Below are positions 7,668 to 16,032 of a stretch of 64,000 bases of DNA, piece by piece. The translations under genes and the position numbers were made by a program. Under the pieces are notes generated by a model. It was not told where the DNA came from, did not search any database, and saw only the letters and a program-made list of their open reading frames with translations. Source of the stretch: Nitrosopumilus sp. (GTDB lineage Archaea; Thermoproteota; Nitrososphaeria; Nitrososphaerales; Nitrosopumilaceae); the NCBI GenBank assembly GCA_029862745.1, contig JAOTWS010000002.1:124001-188000 (forward strand), read 5' to 3'. Each line of letters starts with the position of its first letter. Position 1 is the stretch's first letter.

Positions 7668-8662
7668 AGACTATCAAAACTTGTGCCTTATTGATTTTAG
7701 TTACAAGTATAGTTTTTGGAGGCATGACGAGCAATGTTTTTGCTCAAGATGATCCTGCTATTCTAAAGATTGCAAAACGTGCACAAGAACAAATTCACAA
7801 TCAAATCTCTGATAATTCTTCAGATAAAATAAAAGAATTATTTGAAGAAGGCACACAAAAAGTAATTGCTCTAGAAAATGCACTTGCAAATGATGATATT
7901 AATTCTGCAAAAGAATATTTTCTCTCTGCAATGAAAATTTTTACCGAAATTTCTAGACAATCTTCATCTAATGTTACTCCTCAAGCAGAAACAACTGTTA
8001 GAAAGGATGTCAAAGATCCATCAAATGATATTCAAAGATTACAAGTATACGTTGCAAGCCTAAAAACAATTGCTAAAAAATACAATACAATAATTGATTT
8101 TTCTGAACTTGATGAATTATTCAGTCAAGCAAGAAAGGAGATAAGTGATCACCAATTTACTCTAGCATTAGAAACACTCTCTAAAATTAAAGAAAAAATT
8201 GTGGAACTAAACAAGGAACTTCGTGAGGAAGCATCAAAACAAGAATTTCAACGTGCTAAACAATATGCTAAACAATACTTGGAACAACTTGATAGATTAA
8301 TTGAAAATGCTAAAAAACAGGGTATTCCTAATGAAATCATAGAACAACTTGAAACAGCCAAAGAAAATTTATCCTTGGCTAATGATAAAAATGAAATTAT
8401 TGAACAAATTAGAGAAATTATATCTATTAAGGATCAGTTTGAATTAACAAAAAATGATAGACTTGAATCTAGAGTTTTACAACTAGAAAAAACCATATCT
8501 AGACTATCTCAAATAGATGGAGTAAATCTAGATGATTTAAAAGATGCTACAAATACTATTCAAATTATTAAGCGTCATTTGTACAATGGAGAATTTGAAG
8601 TATCAAATGATCTTCTAAGGGATTTAGCAAAACAATTAGAAGACATTAAAAATTCTCTTTGA
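7664..8662 (+). CDS. Exported helical coiled-coil protein
   Basis: 332 residues. A clear signal peptide ends near residue 27 (VFAQDD). The mature protein is almost all alpha helix with several long heptad-rich segments (about 95-210, 215-260 and 270-330) and no Cys. I see no membrane anchor at the C-terminus and no enzyme motif. The start overlaps the stop of the membrane-bound regulator (ATGA arrangement), which suggests translational coupling and a shared role, for example a periplasmic partner or sensor subunit for that regulator. That link is inference; the family is not one I recognise. Confidence 0.75.
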   Translation: MKTIKTCALLILVTSIVFGGMTSNVFAQDDPAILKIAKRAQEQIHNQISDNSSDKIKELFEEGTQKVIALENALANDDINSAKEYFLSAMKIFTEISRQSSSNVTPQAETTVRKDVKDPSNDIQRLQVYVASLKTIAKKYNTIIDFSELDELFSQARKEISDHQFTLALETLSKIKEKIVELNKELREEASKQEFQRAKQYAKQYLEQLDRLIENAKKQGIPNEIIEQLETAKENLSLANDKNEIIEQIREIISIKDQFELTKNDRLESRVLQLEKTISRLSQIDGVNLDDLKDATNTIQIIKRHLYNGEFEVSNDLLRDLAKQLEDIKNSL

Positions 8663-8707
8663 TAAATTATCATAAACTTCATATACATTTTCTAAACAGA
8701 ATTTAGC

Positions 8708-8902
8708 ATGGCATCAAAATCGATAATTGTTGGTGTAGGCATACCAATGATAATTGTTGGTGCATTAATGGCTTGGTTATGGGCTCCAATGGAAGGAGAT
8801 TTTAAGAATCAAGTTGAGCTTATTGGTAGTACTATTGGTATCTTGGGAGTAGCATTTGTCGTTTCTGGATTATTTTATACCAAAGAACCTGTAATGCATT
8901 AA
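8708..8902 (+). CDS. Small two-helix membrane protein
   Basis: 64 residues. Two hydrophobic helices (about 4-27 and 37-57) are joined by a short polar loop, with a short tail. No motif is recognised. It lies 45 bp after the exported coiled-coil protein in the same direction and may belong to that operon or have its own promoter. Short thaumarchaeal membrane proteins of this shape are common and mostly uncharacterised. Confidence 0.7.
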   Translation: MASKSIIVGVGIPMIIVGALMAWLWAPMEGDFKNQVELIGSTIGILGVAFVVSGLFYTKEPVMH

Positions 8903-8942
8903 AAGTCATTGAATAAATAATGAAAAAAATTACTATTATTAC

Positions 8943-9656
8943 TTGAAAGTCAGGTTATTTGAGATATTTACATCAATTGAAGGTGAAGGGATTCTTTATG
9001 GTACAAAGACTCTTTTTGTGAGATTTGCAGGATGTCCTTTTACTTGTTTTTATTGTGATACAAAGGAGTCACTCCCACTTGATTCTGGAACAGAATATAC
9101 AATTGAAGATGCAAGCAATCTAATTGATTCTAATTTAAGAAATAACACATACAAAGTAAATTTTACTGGAGGTGATCCTCTAATTCAACATGAAGCAGTT
9201 GCATTACTTGCAAAACACATTCAAGACAAAAAAATTCACACATATCTTGAATCATCATGCTTTGATATTGATAGATTCAATCACGTTTTACCGTTCATTG
9301 ATATTGTTAAAATAGAATTCAAAACAAAGGATTCTGATTTTATAGCTTCGCAATACTATGATAAATTAATTAGCCACACAATGAAATGCCTTGATTCATC
9401 TATAAAAGCAAAGAAAACAACTTATATCAAAATTGTAGTTAGTTCAAAAACTGATTTAAATGAATTTAAAGAACTAGTAAAGGATATTTTTAAAATTGTA
9501 TCTAGGGATGACATTGATGGGTTTATTATTCAACCGACATACGGTATATCTGAACCATCATTAGATCTTTTGTTGAATTTATATGATTTAGTATTCCCAT
9601 ATTATATTGATGTTAAGGTTGTTCCTCAACTACACAAATTAATTGGCGCACCATAA
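8943..9656 (+). CDS. queE: 7-carboxy-7-deazaguanine synthase (QueE), radical SAM enzyme
   Basis: 237 residues, TTG start. It converts 6-carboxy-tetrahydropterin to 7-carboxy-7-deazaguanine in the preQ0 pathway that supplies archaeosine for tRNA. The radical SAM cluster motif is CxxxCxxC (C31, C35, C38), preceded by the typical FTSIEGEG and TLFVRFAGC segments; a GGDPL SAM-contact motif follows near residue 77. It is somewhat longer than many bacterial QueE proteins. Next come folE in the same direction and queC on the opposite strand, which together cover GTP entry, ring contraction and nitrile formation. No queD was seen in this window. Confidence 0.92.
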   Translation: MKVRLFEIFTSIEGEGILYGTKTLFVRFAGCPFTCFYCDTKESLPLDSGTEYTIEDASNLIDSNLRNNTYKVNFTGGDPLIQHEAVALLAKHIQDKKIHTYLESSCFDIDRFNHVLPFIDIVKIEFKTKDSDFIASQYYDKLISHTMKCLDSSIKAKKTTYIKIVVSSKTDLNEFKELVKDIFKIVSRDDIDGFIIQPTYGISEPSLDLLLNLYDLVFPYYIDVKVVPQLHKLIGAP

Positions 9657-9720
9657 AATTAACCCCTTCCTAAAAAACTGATTAGGTTCAAATACTAGAA
9701 AAATCGTCTGAAAACATTAC

Positions 9721-10278
9721 ATGGATAAGGAACGCGTAAAAAAACTTGTTAGAGAATTAATCATTGAACTAGGTGAGGATCCTACTCGTGAGGGATTGAG
9801 AGAAACTCCTGAAAGAATTGCAAATATGTACAAAGAAATCTTCGGAGGCTATGATTCTGATTCCGAGCTTTCTGTACAGTTCTCAGAAGACTCTGATGTG
9901 GTAATTGCACGTAATATTCAATTTTATTCAATGTGTGAACATCACATGCTACCCTTCTATGGAAAAATCCATATTGCCTACTCTCCCAATGGCAGAGTTT
10001 TTGGTATATCAAAACTTGTTAGACTAGTTGAAAAATATTCAAAGCGACTTCAAATTCAAGAGCGACTAACTAAGAATATCGCCGATGAGTTAAATGCTCA
10101 AGGAGTTAATGGTGTTATAGTTTTAGTAGATGCTGAACACCTTTGTATGAAAATGCGTGGTGTTAAAAATGACGCAATGCTATCGTCCTCAGCATTTAGA
10201 GGAATATATGAAAATAAAGAAGAAAAAGCAGCCATAATGACACAAATTAGAAAAAATTTGACAGATTCCTATTTTTAA
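9721..10278 (+). CDS. folE: GTP cyclohydrolase I, FolE type
   Basis: 185 residues, normal for the family. It hydrolyses GTP to 7,8-dihydroneopterin triphosphate. Zinc ligands are visible: C72 and H75 in MCEHH and C142 in LCMKMRGV. The N-terminal helix and the PTREGLRETPERI signature are intact. Placed between queE and (opposite strand) queC, it most likely feeds 7-deazaguanine and archaeosine synthesis, although pterin cofactors could also draw on it. It follows queE by 64 bp and may have its own promoter. Confidence 0.95.
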   Translation: MDKERVKKLVRELIIELGEDPTREGLRETPERIANMYKEIFGGYDSDSELSVQFSEDSDVVIARNIQFYSMCEHHMLPFYGKIHIAYSPNGRVFGISKLVRLVEKYSKRLQIQERLTKNIADELNAQGVNGVIVLVDAEHLCMKMRGVKNDAMLSSSAFRGIYENKEEKAAIMTQIRKNLTDSYF

Positions 10279-10321
10279 CCAATACTCAAAAATTAAATAA
10301 TCATTATTTTTGTTTATAGAT

Positions 10322-10573
10322 ATGGGAGCAAACCCTTACATTCACGTTCCAAAGGAATCTTGGCCGAACTGGACATGGTATGCAATTGAGTGCATAATTG
10401 TTATTGCAATATCTATGATTACATCAAGTAAAATAACTGATTCTATTGAAGGACTTACTCCGGAAATTCAAAATTATGTGTTCATGGGAATTGTTGGATT
10501 GATCTTCTTAACTTGGTATGTTGGCATTAGGAGCTTTATCCTAAAAAAGAAAATTCTGAGGAATAGTTACTAA
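10322..10573 (+). CDS. Small two-helix membrane protein
   Basis: 83 residues from the ATG at 10322; a TTG at 10310 would add four residues, but the ATG gives a cleaner start. Two membrane helices (about 18-37 and 50-73) are followed by a basic tail (KKKILRNSY). The N-terminus is Trp- and Pro-rich. There is no recognised family. It follows folE by 43 bp and is convergent with queC, 2 bp away. Confidence 0.7.
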   Translation: MGANPYIHVPKESWPNWTWYAIECIIVIAISMITSSKITDSIEGLTPEIQNYVFMGIVGLIFLTWYVGIRSFILKKKILRNSY

Positions 10574-10575
10574 AA

Positions 10576-11250
10576 TTATTTCAGATATTTTGTTTTATCT
10601 ATGATTCCAGCTTTTTTGAATGCACTTATTCTATTATTACAAGATTCACAAACTCCACAGTGATATTTTTTATTAGAATAACAACTCCAAGTTTTGAAAA
10701 TTGAATCTCCCAAAACCTTTACACCTGATCTTAGTAAATCACTTTTTGACAATCCCTGACGGTATGGTGACCAAATCTCAATACTTTTTCGTAATTTTGA
10801 GTTAATACCATCAATCTCTCCTTGATTAAATGCTGATTGCAGTTTTTTTGCAAATACTGGTCTACAATCAGGATAATGACTATCTCCAGTATGTGCACCA
10901 TATACAACTAATGAAGCATCAAGTGTAAAAGCCCACGCTGATGCTATTGATAAAAAAACCGCATTTCTAATTGGTACTACAATTGAATAATCAAATTTTG
11001 TAGGAATCTTTCTTTTTGTACTTGTTAAAACATTTGAATTACCATACAAATCTTTCATAAATCCAATATCTATAATTTTATGTTGTTTTAGACCAAGTTT
11101 TTTTGCAAATGATTTTGCAGCTAAAATCTCTCTATTTGCCTTTTGACCATATGAAAATGTAATTCCATATAACTCATATTTTGGTTTCAAAAATGAAACT
11201 GCACAAATAGAGTCCACTCCTCCACTAAAAACAATGACAGCTTTTTTCAT
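10576..11250 (-). CDS. queC: 7-cyano-7-deazaguanine (preQ0) synthase, QueC
   Basis: 224 residues. It turns 7-carboxy-7-deazaguanine into preQ0 using ammonia and ATP. The PP-loop SGGVDS is at residues 9-14, and the zinc-binding cysteines form CxxCxxC near the C-terminus (CGVCESC) with another Cys upstream. The start codon shares one base with the stop of thrB (TAATG arrangement), so it is translated from the GPN-thrB-queC operon rather than with queE and folE, which run toward it from the other strand. Confidence 0.94.
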   Translation of the reverse strand: MKKAVIVFSGGVDSICAVSFLKPKYELYGITFSYGQKANREILAAKSFAKKLGLKQHKIIDIGFMKDLYGNSNVLTSTKRKIPTKFDYSIVVPIRNAVFLSIASAWAFTLDASLVVYGAHTGDSHYPDCRPVFAKKLQSAFNQGEIDGINSKLRKSIEIWSPYRQGLSKSDLLRSGVKVLGDSIFKTWSCYSNKKYHCGVCESCNNRISAFKKAGIIDKTKYLK

Positions 11251-12188
11251 TATTTTTCCAATTTATTTTCTTTTATCTGCTCTGCTCCGTTGCTAGGTTT
11301 ACATATTATTGTTTGACATTTTATACCTGCAGATGCAAACCCCTTTGACATGGCTATGTTAATTTTTTTCAAATTAGCAGAACTTTTTGAAAATGCAATT
11401 ACTGAAGGCCCTGCCCCACTTATTGTAACACCTAATGCCCCTGCTTTTAAGGTATTTTCTTTGACTTTAAGAAATCCTGGGATCATATGCTGTCTTGCTG
11501 GTTCAACTATTACATCTTTAATTGAATTCCCAATCAACTCTGGATCTTTTCTCATAAAGCCTACAACAATTCCAGCAGCATTTGATATGTTCAAAATACT
11601 ATCAATTAGATTAATTTTTTTTGGAATTACACCTCTTGATACCTTTGTTTTCTTTTTTGGAACATCAAGTTTTGGAACTGCAATACACATTCTGAGATTA
11701 CTTGGTGGTTCTATTCTAATAACATCTAAAGGGTTTGTTTTTACAATTACAAAACCTCCTAATACGGAGGCTGCAACATTATCATAATGAATAGATCCTG
11801 CACTTGCTTTTTCTCCAGATCCTGCAAATTCTACTAAGGAATTTCCATCAAGTTTTAATCTAAATAACTTATCAAATGCAACTGCAGTCGCTGATGCTGA
11901 TGCTGCACTACTACCCATTCCAAACCCAGCAGGAATTCCCTTTTTGATTTTAATTTCAACACCATCTTTTATTTTGAATTCTTTCTTCATGTTTTTCACA
12001 ACTAATCCAGCTGTATTGTTTTCAGGATTTATGGGAATATTGTCATCAGTTACTATTGTAATTCCATTCTTTGTTTTAGTTAGAGTGACTATATCATAAA
12101 ATGCATCTATTGCTAATCCAAACACATCAAATCCTGGACCTAGATTTGCAGTAGATGATGGTGCTTTAACTGTAATTTTTGATACCAT
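11250..12188 (-). CDS. thrB: Homoserine kinase (GHMP family)
   Basis: 312 residues. It phosphorylates homoserine on the way to threonine. The GHMP ATP-binding motif is visible near residues 84-98 (GIPAGFGMGSSAASA); the N-terminal SSTANLGPGFDVFGLA segment is characteristic of ThrB, and the C-terminal GVTISGAGPSVIAF motif closes the active site. The start follows directly on the stop of the GPN-loop GTPase and the stop overlaps the queC start, so the three genes form a tight operon. Confidence 0.94.
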   Translation of the reverse strand: MVSKITVKAPSSTANLGPGFDVFGLAIDAFYDIVTLTKTKNGITIVTDDNIPINPENNTAGLVVKNMKKEFKIKDGVEIKIKKGIPAGFGMGSSAASASATAVAFDKLFRLKLDGNSLVEFAGSGEKASAGSIHYDNVAASVLGGFVIVKTNPLDVIRIEPPSNLRMCIAVPKLDVPKKKTKVSRGVIPKKINLIDSILNISNAAGIVVGFMRKDPELIGNSIKDVIVEPARQHMIPGFLKVKENTLKAGALGVTISGAGPSVIAFSKSSANLKKINIAMSKGFASAGIKCQTIICKPSNGAEQIKENKLEK

Positions 12189-12947
12189 TTAATCTTCTAC
12201 TTCCTCACCCAAATTAAGAATTCTGCTTAGAGCACCTTCAAGATTAACAAAACCTTCACCTGTAACATTAGATATAGGAATTAGTCCTTGTGCAAATCCA
12301 CCCAAGTTTAAACCTCGTAAGATATTTGTAGTCAATGAAAAAGTATCGCCATCAGTATCTTTAGCGATGGCATTTTCTAATGTCCTCATGTTTGTTGACC
12401 ACTCTAAAATATTTTTTAATTTATTCCCAATAAGATCTGTTTTCGTTAAGACATTAATTGCAGGCAAGTTCAAACGTAATCTTATTGATGTAGCAAGAAG
12501 TGCAATTGAAACAAAATTTACTGGCGTTGTGATTAACGCACCATCAAAAATAAAAATACTTGTCTTCTCTTCTGCTGAAAGATTCTCTACAACAAAACGT
12601 CCACTTGAACGATATGCAAATAATTCAATTTGGCCAGGAGTATCAACAATCAGATAATCTGGATTCACTCTATCTATTTGATTTTGAATATCATCTATCT
12701 TTGATGCAATCAAATCATTTGCCATTATCATAGCACCATTTGGACCAAGTTCATACTGTTGCATTATAGATACATAGTCTACATAATCTCTAACATCTAC
12801 ATCACATGTGTAGGGTAAATTATCAACTCCTGGATCTAAATTCAAGATAGCAGCAAACGCACCATTCTTTGTGTAATATTCATGTAACTTTGATGTGAGT
12901 AATGTTTTTCCTGAACCTGCAGTACCAGAAATAAAAATTGATTTCAA
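12189..12947 (-). CDS. GPN-loop GTPase
   Basis: 252 residues. The Walker A motif is GTAGSGKT (8-15), and the family-defining Gly-Pro-Asn loop is at 68-70 (ELGPNGA). An NVLTKTDL segment gives the guanine-specificity motif. Eukaryotic relatives (Npa3/GPN1) help assemble or import RNA polymerase II; the archaeal proteins form homodimers, and their role is less clear. First gene of the GPN-thrB-queC operon. The promoter should lie within the 351-bp divergent gap to 13299. Confidence 0.93.
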   Translation of the reverse strand: MKSIFISGTAGSGKTLLTSKLHEYYTKNGAFAAILNLDPGVDNLPYTCDVDVRDYVDYVSIMQQYELGPNGAMIMANDLIASKIDDIQNQIDRVNPDYLIVDTPGQIELFAYRSSGRFVVENLSAEEKTSIFIFDGALITTPVNFVSIALLATSIRLRLNLPAINVLTKTDLIGNKLKNILEWSTNMRTLENAIAKDTDGDTFSLTTNILRGLNLGGFAQGLIPISNVTGEGFVNLEGALSRILNLGEEVED

Positions 12948-13298
12948 TCCATTTGATTTTCTTGATTTGCTTATATTTCAAACTAGCTTGATTACCATAC
13001 TTTATTCTTAATTTTTTTAAATTGGTATTAAACAATCAAATAAAACTCCATTTGATTTATGATTCAAAATATTTTAGAAAAGGAAGATAATATCAAAAAA
13101 TTTGGTTAGTCAATTATTCCAAGATCGAATTTTTTTAAACTTTGTTAGAATCATTATTTGATAAAATCAAGATAAAACTGCAAAATTAACATAAAAACAT
13201 CAATTAAATCAATTTTGCATTGTCCAATTTCAGGCGTGGATTTTTGATGACTAGAAATTTACTCAACTTTCATATTTGATTCCTCAAAAAAATTATTA
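12948..13298. other. 351-bp divergent intergenic region with inverted repeat
   Basis: No gene is supported here. The region must hold the promoters of the GPN-loop GTPase operon (leftward) and of the membrane protein at 13299 (rightward). One inverted repeat is visible: TGCAAAATT at 13179-13187 and AATTTTGCA at 13211-13219, with a 23-bp spacer, about 80 bp before the rightward gene. It could be a hairpin or a split operator. Confidence 0.4.
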
Positions 13299-14315
13299 AT
13301 GAATTGGAGACTAATAGCTATCCCTGTTACCTTAATTCCAATTTTCCTTATTGCAATCCAATTTGACATTAAACCTGAAGATGTTTTAGCTATAGGATTC
13401 TTTCCATTTGCTGGCGCAGTTGTTGCAATGATGATTAAATTGGGCCTTCAAGGAATTAAATTTGCATACATTGCAAGAAAATATCTTGGTAACTTTGATT
13501 CCTTTTTCAAATTAGTTGGTGTCAGGGTAGGAAGTGAATTCATTAAATTTACAACTCCCATGTTTGTTGGAGCAGAGTTTGTTGTAATCTATTATTTACA
13601 CAAAAAAGGAATTAACCCTGCAAAGGCTGCATGGATTGCAATAATGGATATTGTCACTGAAGTATTTGCTGCAGGTTTGCTATCTATCATGGCAGGAATT
13701 ATTGCATTGCTAAATGGTGCATACGTAGTTGGAGCTGTTATTTTAGCTACCAGCATTATTATCACATCTTTATGGATGATAATGTTCTTCCTTTCTTCTA
13801 AACATACGTTCCAAGTTCCGAACGTTTTAGCACATCTTGTAAAAAGATTTGGAAAAGAAAAGGGCAATAAAGTCATTGATAAAACAAACACTTGGATGAA
13901 AGAAGTATGCTCTATGAGTAGAGAAAATCTAAAAACACCTGAATCTAAAAAAATCTTTACTATTTCATTTGTATTTTCTCTTGCTTCTTGGTCATTTTAT
14001 GGAATTTCTTTTATGATTATTGCAATAGGTACTGGATTTGTAATTAATTCATTTGATTCTATTATGGCAGTTATGGGTGCAAATGCAATTGGAAACTTAC
14101 CAATTACGATCGGTGGTTCTGGCTTGGCGGAATTTGGAATTGTTGCATATTTGAATAATTTGGATCCTTTTGCATTTGAAATTTCAGAAGATGTAGTTGC
14201 TTGGGATGCAGTTATTGGCTGGAGAATTGCTACCTATTACATCCCAATTGTTTTTACTTGGCTACTTTTAGTAAAATTAGCCTTGAGTAAAATATCAAAT
14301 ACAAAAGATACATAG
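13299..14315 (+). CDS. Lysylphosphatidylglycerol synthase TM-region/UPF0104 family membrane protein
   Basis: 338 residues with about eight predicted membrane helices. The pattern of the family (PF03706-like) is visible: EFIKFTTPMFVGAE near the middle of the first half, then a conserved NAIGNLPITIGGSGLAEFG stretch near residues 262-280. In bacteria this domain flips aminoacylated lipids; archaeal stand-alone versions are probably lipid or polyprenol-linked transporters, substrate unknown. It is followed by an SDR gene in the same direction 35 bp downstream. Confidence 0.8.
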   Translation: MNWRLIAIPVTLIPIFLIAIQFDIKPEDVLAIGFFPFAGAVVAMMIKLGLQGIKFAYIARKYLGNFDSFFKLVGVRVGSEFIKFTTPMFVGAEFVVIYYLHKKGINPAKAAWIAIMDIVTEVFAAGLLSIMAGIIALLNGAYVVGAVILATSIIITSLWMIMFFLSSKHTFQVPNVLAHLVKRFGKEKGNKVIDKTNTWMKEVCSMSRENLKTPESKKIFTISFVFSLASWSFYGISFMIIAIGTGFVINSFDSIMAVMGANAIGNLPITIGGSGLAEFGIVAYLNNLDPFAFEISEDVVAWDAVIGWRIATYYIPIVFTWLLLVKLALSKISNTKDT

Positions 14316-14350
14316 AAAGCACTTTATCTTTAAATGATTTTTTTTTACTT

Positions 14351-15145
14351 ATGGATTTTAAAAATAAAGTAGTTCTAATTACTGGTGCATCATCTGGAAT
14401 TGGCAAAGATACAACAATCGAATTTGCAAAAAAAGGTGCTAACATAGTCTTAGTTGCAAGAACAAAAGACAAGCTTGAACAAGTTGCAAGCGAATTAAAA
14501 AAATTTCCTGTTTTGACACTAGTTTGCCAATGTGATGTTTCAAAAAAAGATCAAGTAAATGAAATGTCAAAAAAAGTTCTAGATAAATTTGGCCATATTG
14601 ATATCTTGGTAAATAACGCTGGATTTGCAATCTATGGCTCTGTTTCTGATCTTTCTATAGATGACATTGAATCTCAGATGGAAACAAATTATTTTGGAAT
14701 GATTTACTGCATTAAGAATTTTCTTCCAGTGATGCTAAACAGAAAGTCTGGACACATAGTTAATGTAGCATCTGTTGCAGCAAGTTTTGGTTTACCGGGA
14801 ATTGCCTCATACTGCGCATCAAAATTTGCGATGCTTGGATTTTCAGAGGGTCTTAAACACGAGCTAAAAAATACTGGTGTGGGAGTTACTGTTGTCAGTC
14901 CAATTATGGTAAGAAGCAATTTTTTTGATCATGATTCTTTTGCTAAAATGCCAAAATATTCTCCCACATCACTTAATTCTAAAACAGTTGCCCAAGCAAT
15001 TCTGAAGGCAGCTAATTCTCCAAGACTGGAAATTATAGTTCCGTCTGTAGTGAGAGGTGCAGTATGGATTAAAAACACATTTCCCTATTTTATCAATCCT
15101 ATCTTAGGAATGTCTTTTAAAAAATATCTAAATTCTACAAAATAA
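14351..15145 (+). CDS. Short-chain dehydrogenase/reductase
   Basis: 264 residues, classical SDR length. The NAD(P)-binding motif TGASSGIG lies near 10-17, the NNAG motif near 90, the catalytic Ser in VNVASVAA near 140 and the YCASK catalytic Tyr/Lys pair near 155-159. An Arg in VLVARTKDK suggests NADP preference. The C-terminus has a hydrophobic stretch (VVRGAVWIKNTFPYFINPIL) that may touch the membrane, as in SDRs acting on lipids. The substrate is not known. Confidence 0.88.
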   Translation: MDFKNKVVLITGASSGIGKDTTIEFAKKGANIVLVARTKDKLEQVASELKKFPVLTLVCQCDVSKKDQVNEMSKKVLDKFGHIDILVNNAGFAIYGSVSDLSIDDIESQMETNYFGMIYCIKNFLPVMLNRKSGHIVNVASVAASFGLPGIASYCASKFAMLGFSEGLKHELKNTGVGVTVVSPIMVRSNFFDHDSFAKMPKYSPTSLNSKTVAQAILKAANSPRLEIIVPSVVRGAVWIKNTFPYFINPILGMSFKKYLNSTK

Positions 15146-15152
15146 GAATATT

Positions 15153-15554
15153 TTATTCTTCTAAATCATTATCTACAGATTCATTAGAGCCAACATCTAA
15201 CAATTCAAGTGATTTTAATTCAAATTGATATATTGCATTCATATCGATTTCTTTTTCCTTTTCTAGAAATTCTGAAACTTTTTTGCTTAATGGAGCTTTA
15301 TGTTGATCAAAAGTAAATTCATAGACAATTCCTTTTTCTAAGCTACCTATCTTGATCTTTTTTGATAAATCCATTGTTACTATGTGTCGTCCATCTTCCA
15401 CAGGCTCATACAGTTGTGCATCAATTTTGTTATCACTTTCATATATCTCTAAAATATACCCTGTCTTTACCATCTCTTGAGGCTTTTTGAATTTTGCATT
15501 TTGGATTTCGTCAGTTACCCAATCGGGAATATCATCTTCTTTCTTTTTTACCAT
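15153..15554 (-). CDS. Conserved hypothetical protein, small beta-rich
   Basis: 133 residues. An acidic-basic N-terminus (KKKEDDIPDW) is followed by a compact region with about five alternating beta segments (about 33-85) and a C-terminal helix and acidic tail. The shape could be an OB-like barrel, but no signature is visible. It lies 14 bp after the zinc protein gene at 15569 on the same strand, so the two are probably co-expressed. Convergent with the SDR gene. I do not recognise a function. Confidence 0.65.
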   Translation of the reverse strand: MVKKKEDDIPDWVTDEIQNAKFKKPQEMVKTGYILEIYESDNKIDAQLYEPVEDGRHIVTMDLSKKIKIGSLEKGIVYEFTFDQHKAPLSKKVSEFLEKEKEIDMNAIYQFELKSLELLDVGSNESVDNDLEE

Positions 15555-15568
15555 ATTGTAAATCCCCT

Positions 15569-16012
15569 CTAATTCTCTGCTTTTTCTTTTTTACTTTTTG
15601 ACCACCATTCAAGATAGTCATCATGCTTGTCATCACGTGTTCTCTCTCTTTGATTTAACTTAAATTTAATATCTGAAATTTCTTCGCGTGTTGCATATAA
15701 CCCACAACGCTTACAAATGAAATGCCTTCTATTCTTTTCGTCCATTTTCATTGGAATATCGATCTCATCAAATAACTTAAACAAAGCATCCCTGTTTCTC
15801 TCCTCTTCTGGGAAATCTGCTTCATACTTTGCTTCAATTTTCTTTTTCTCTCGTGATGTACATTCTGGACAGTTAGGCACTATCATTTTAGCTAAATTTT
15901 TTCCATAAAAGCGTTCCCACATTCTAAACTGATCGATATTATCTGACACGCGGATTTTTTCATCATCCCTTGCGGTCCGTTCGCCCATCGAAATCCCGCG
16001 TGCCAGATACAA
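15569..16012 (-). CDS. Conserved hypothetical zinc-binding protein
   Basis: 147 residues from the first ATG; the ATG at 15988 (MGERTARDDEK) is an equally good or better start. Two knuckles, CPEC near residue 48 and CKRC near 100, would bind one zinc between them, separated by a charged helical stretch of about 50 residues. The rest is highly charged, with an Arg/Asp-rich C-terminus. The combination suggests an RNA- or ribosome-associated protein, but this is a guess from composition. Upstream partner of the 15153 gene. Confidence 0.65.
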   Translation of the reverse strand: MYLARGISMGERTARDDEKIRVSDNIDQFRMWERFYGKNLAKMIVPNCPECTSREKKKIEAKYEADFPEEERNRDALFKLFDEIDIPMKMDEKNRRHFICKRCGLYATREEISDIKFKLNQRERTRDDKHDDYLEWWSKSKKEKAEN

Positions 16013-16032
16013 AAAATCTTCAAAATAATGTA

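Noticed and set aside
11350-11787. 145-codon plus-strand frame inside thrB
   Set aside because: It lies wholly opposite the homoserine kinase gene, has no motif, and is produced by that gene's codon pattern.
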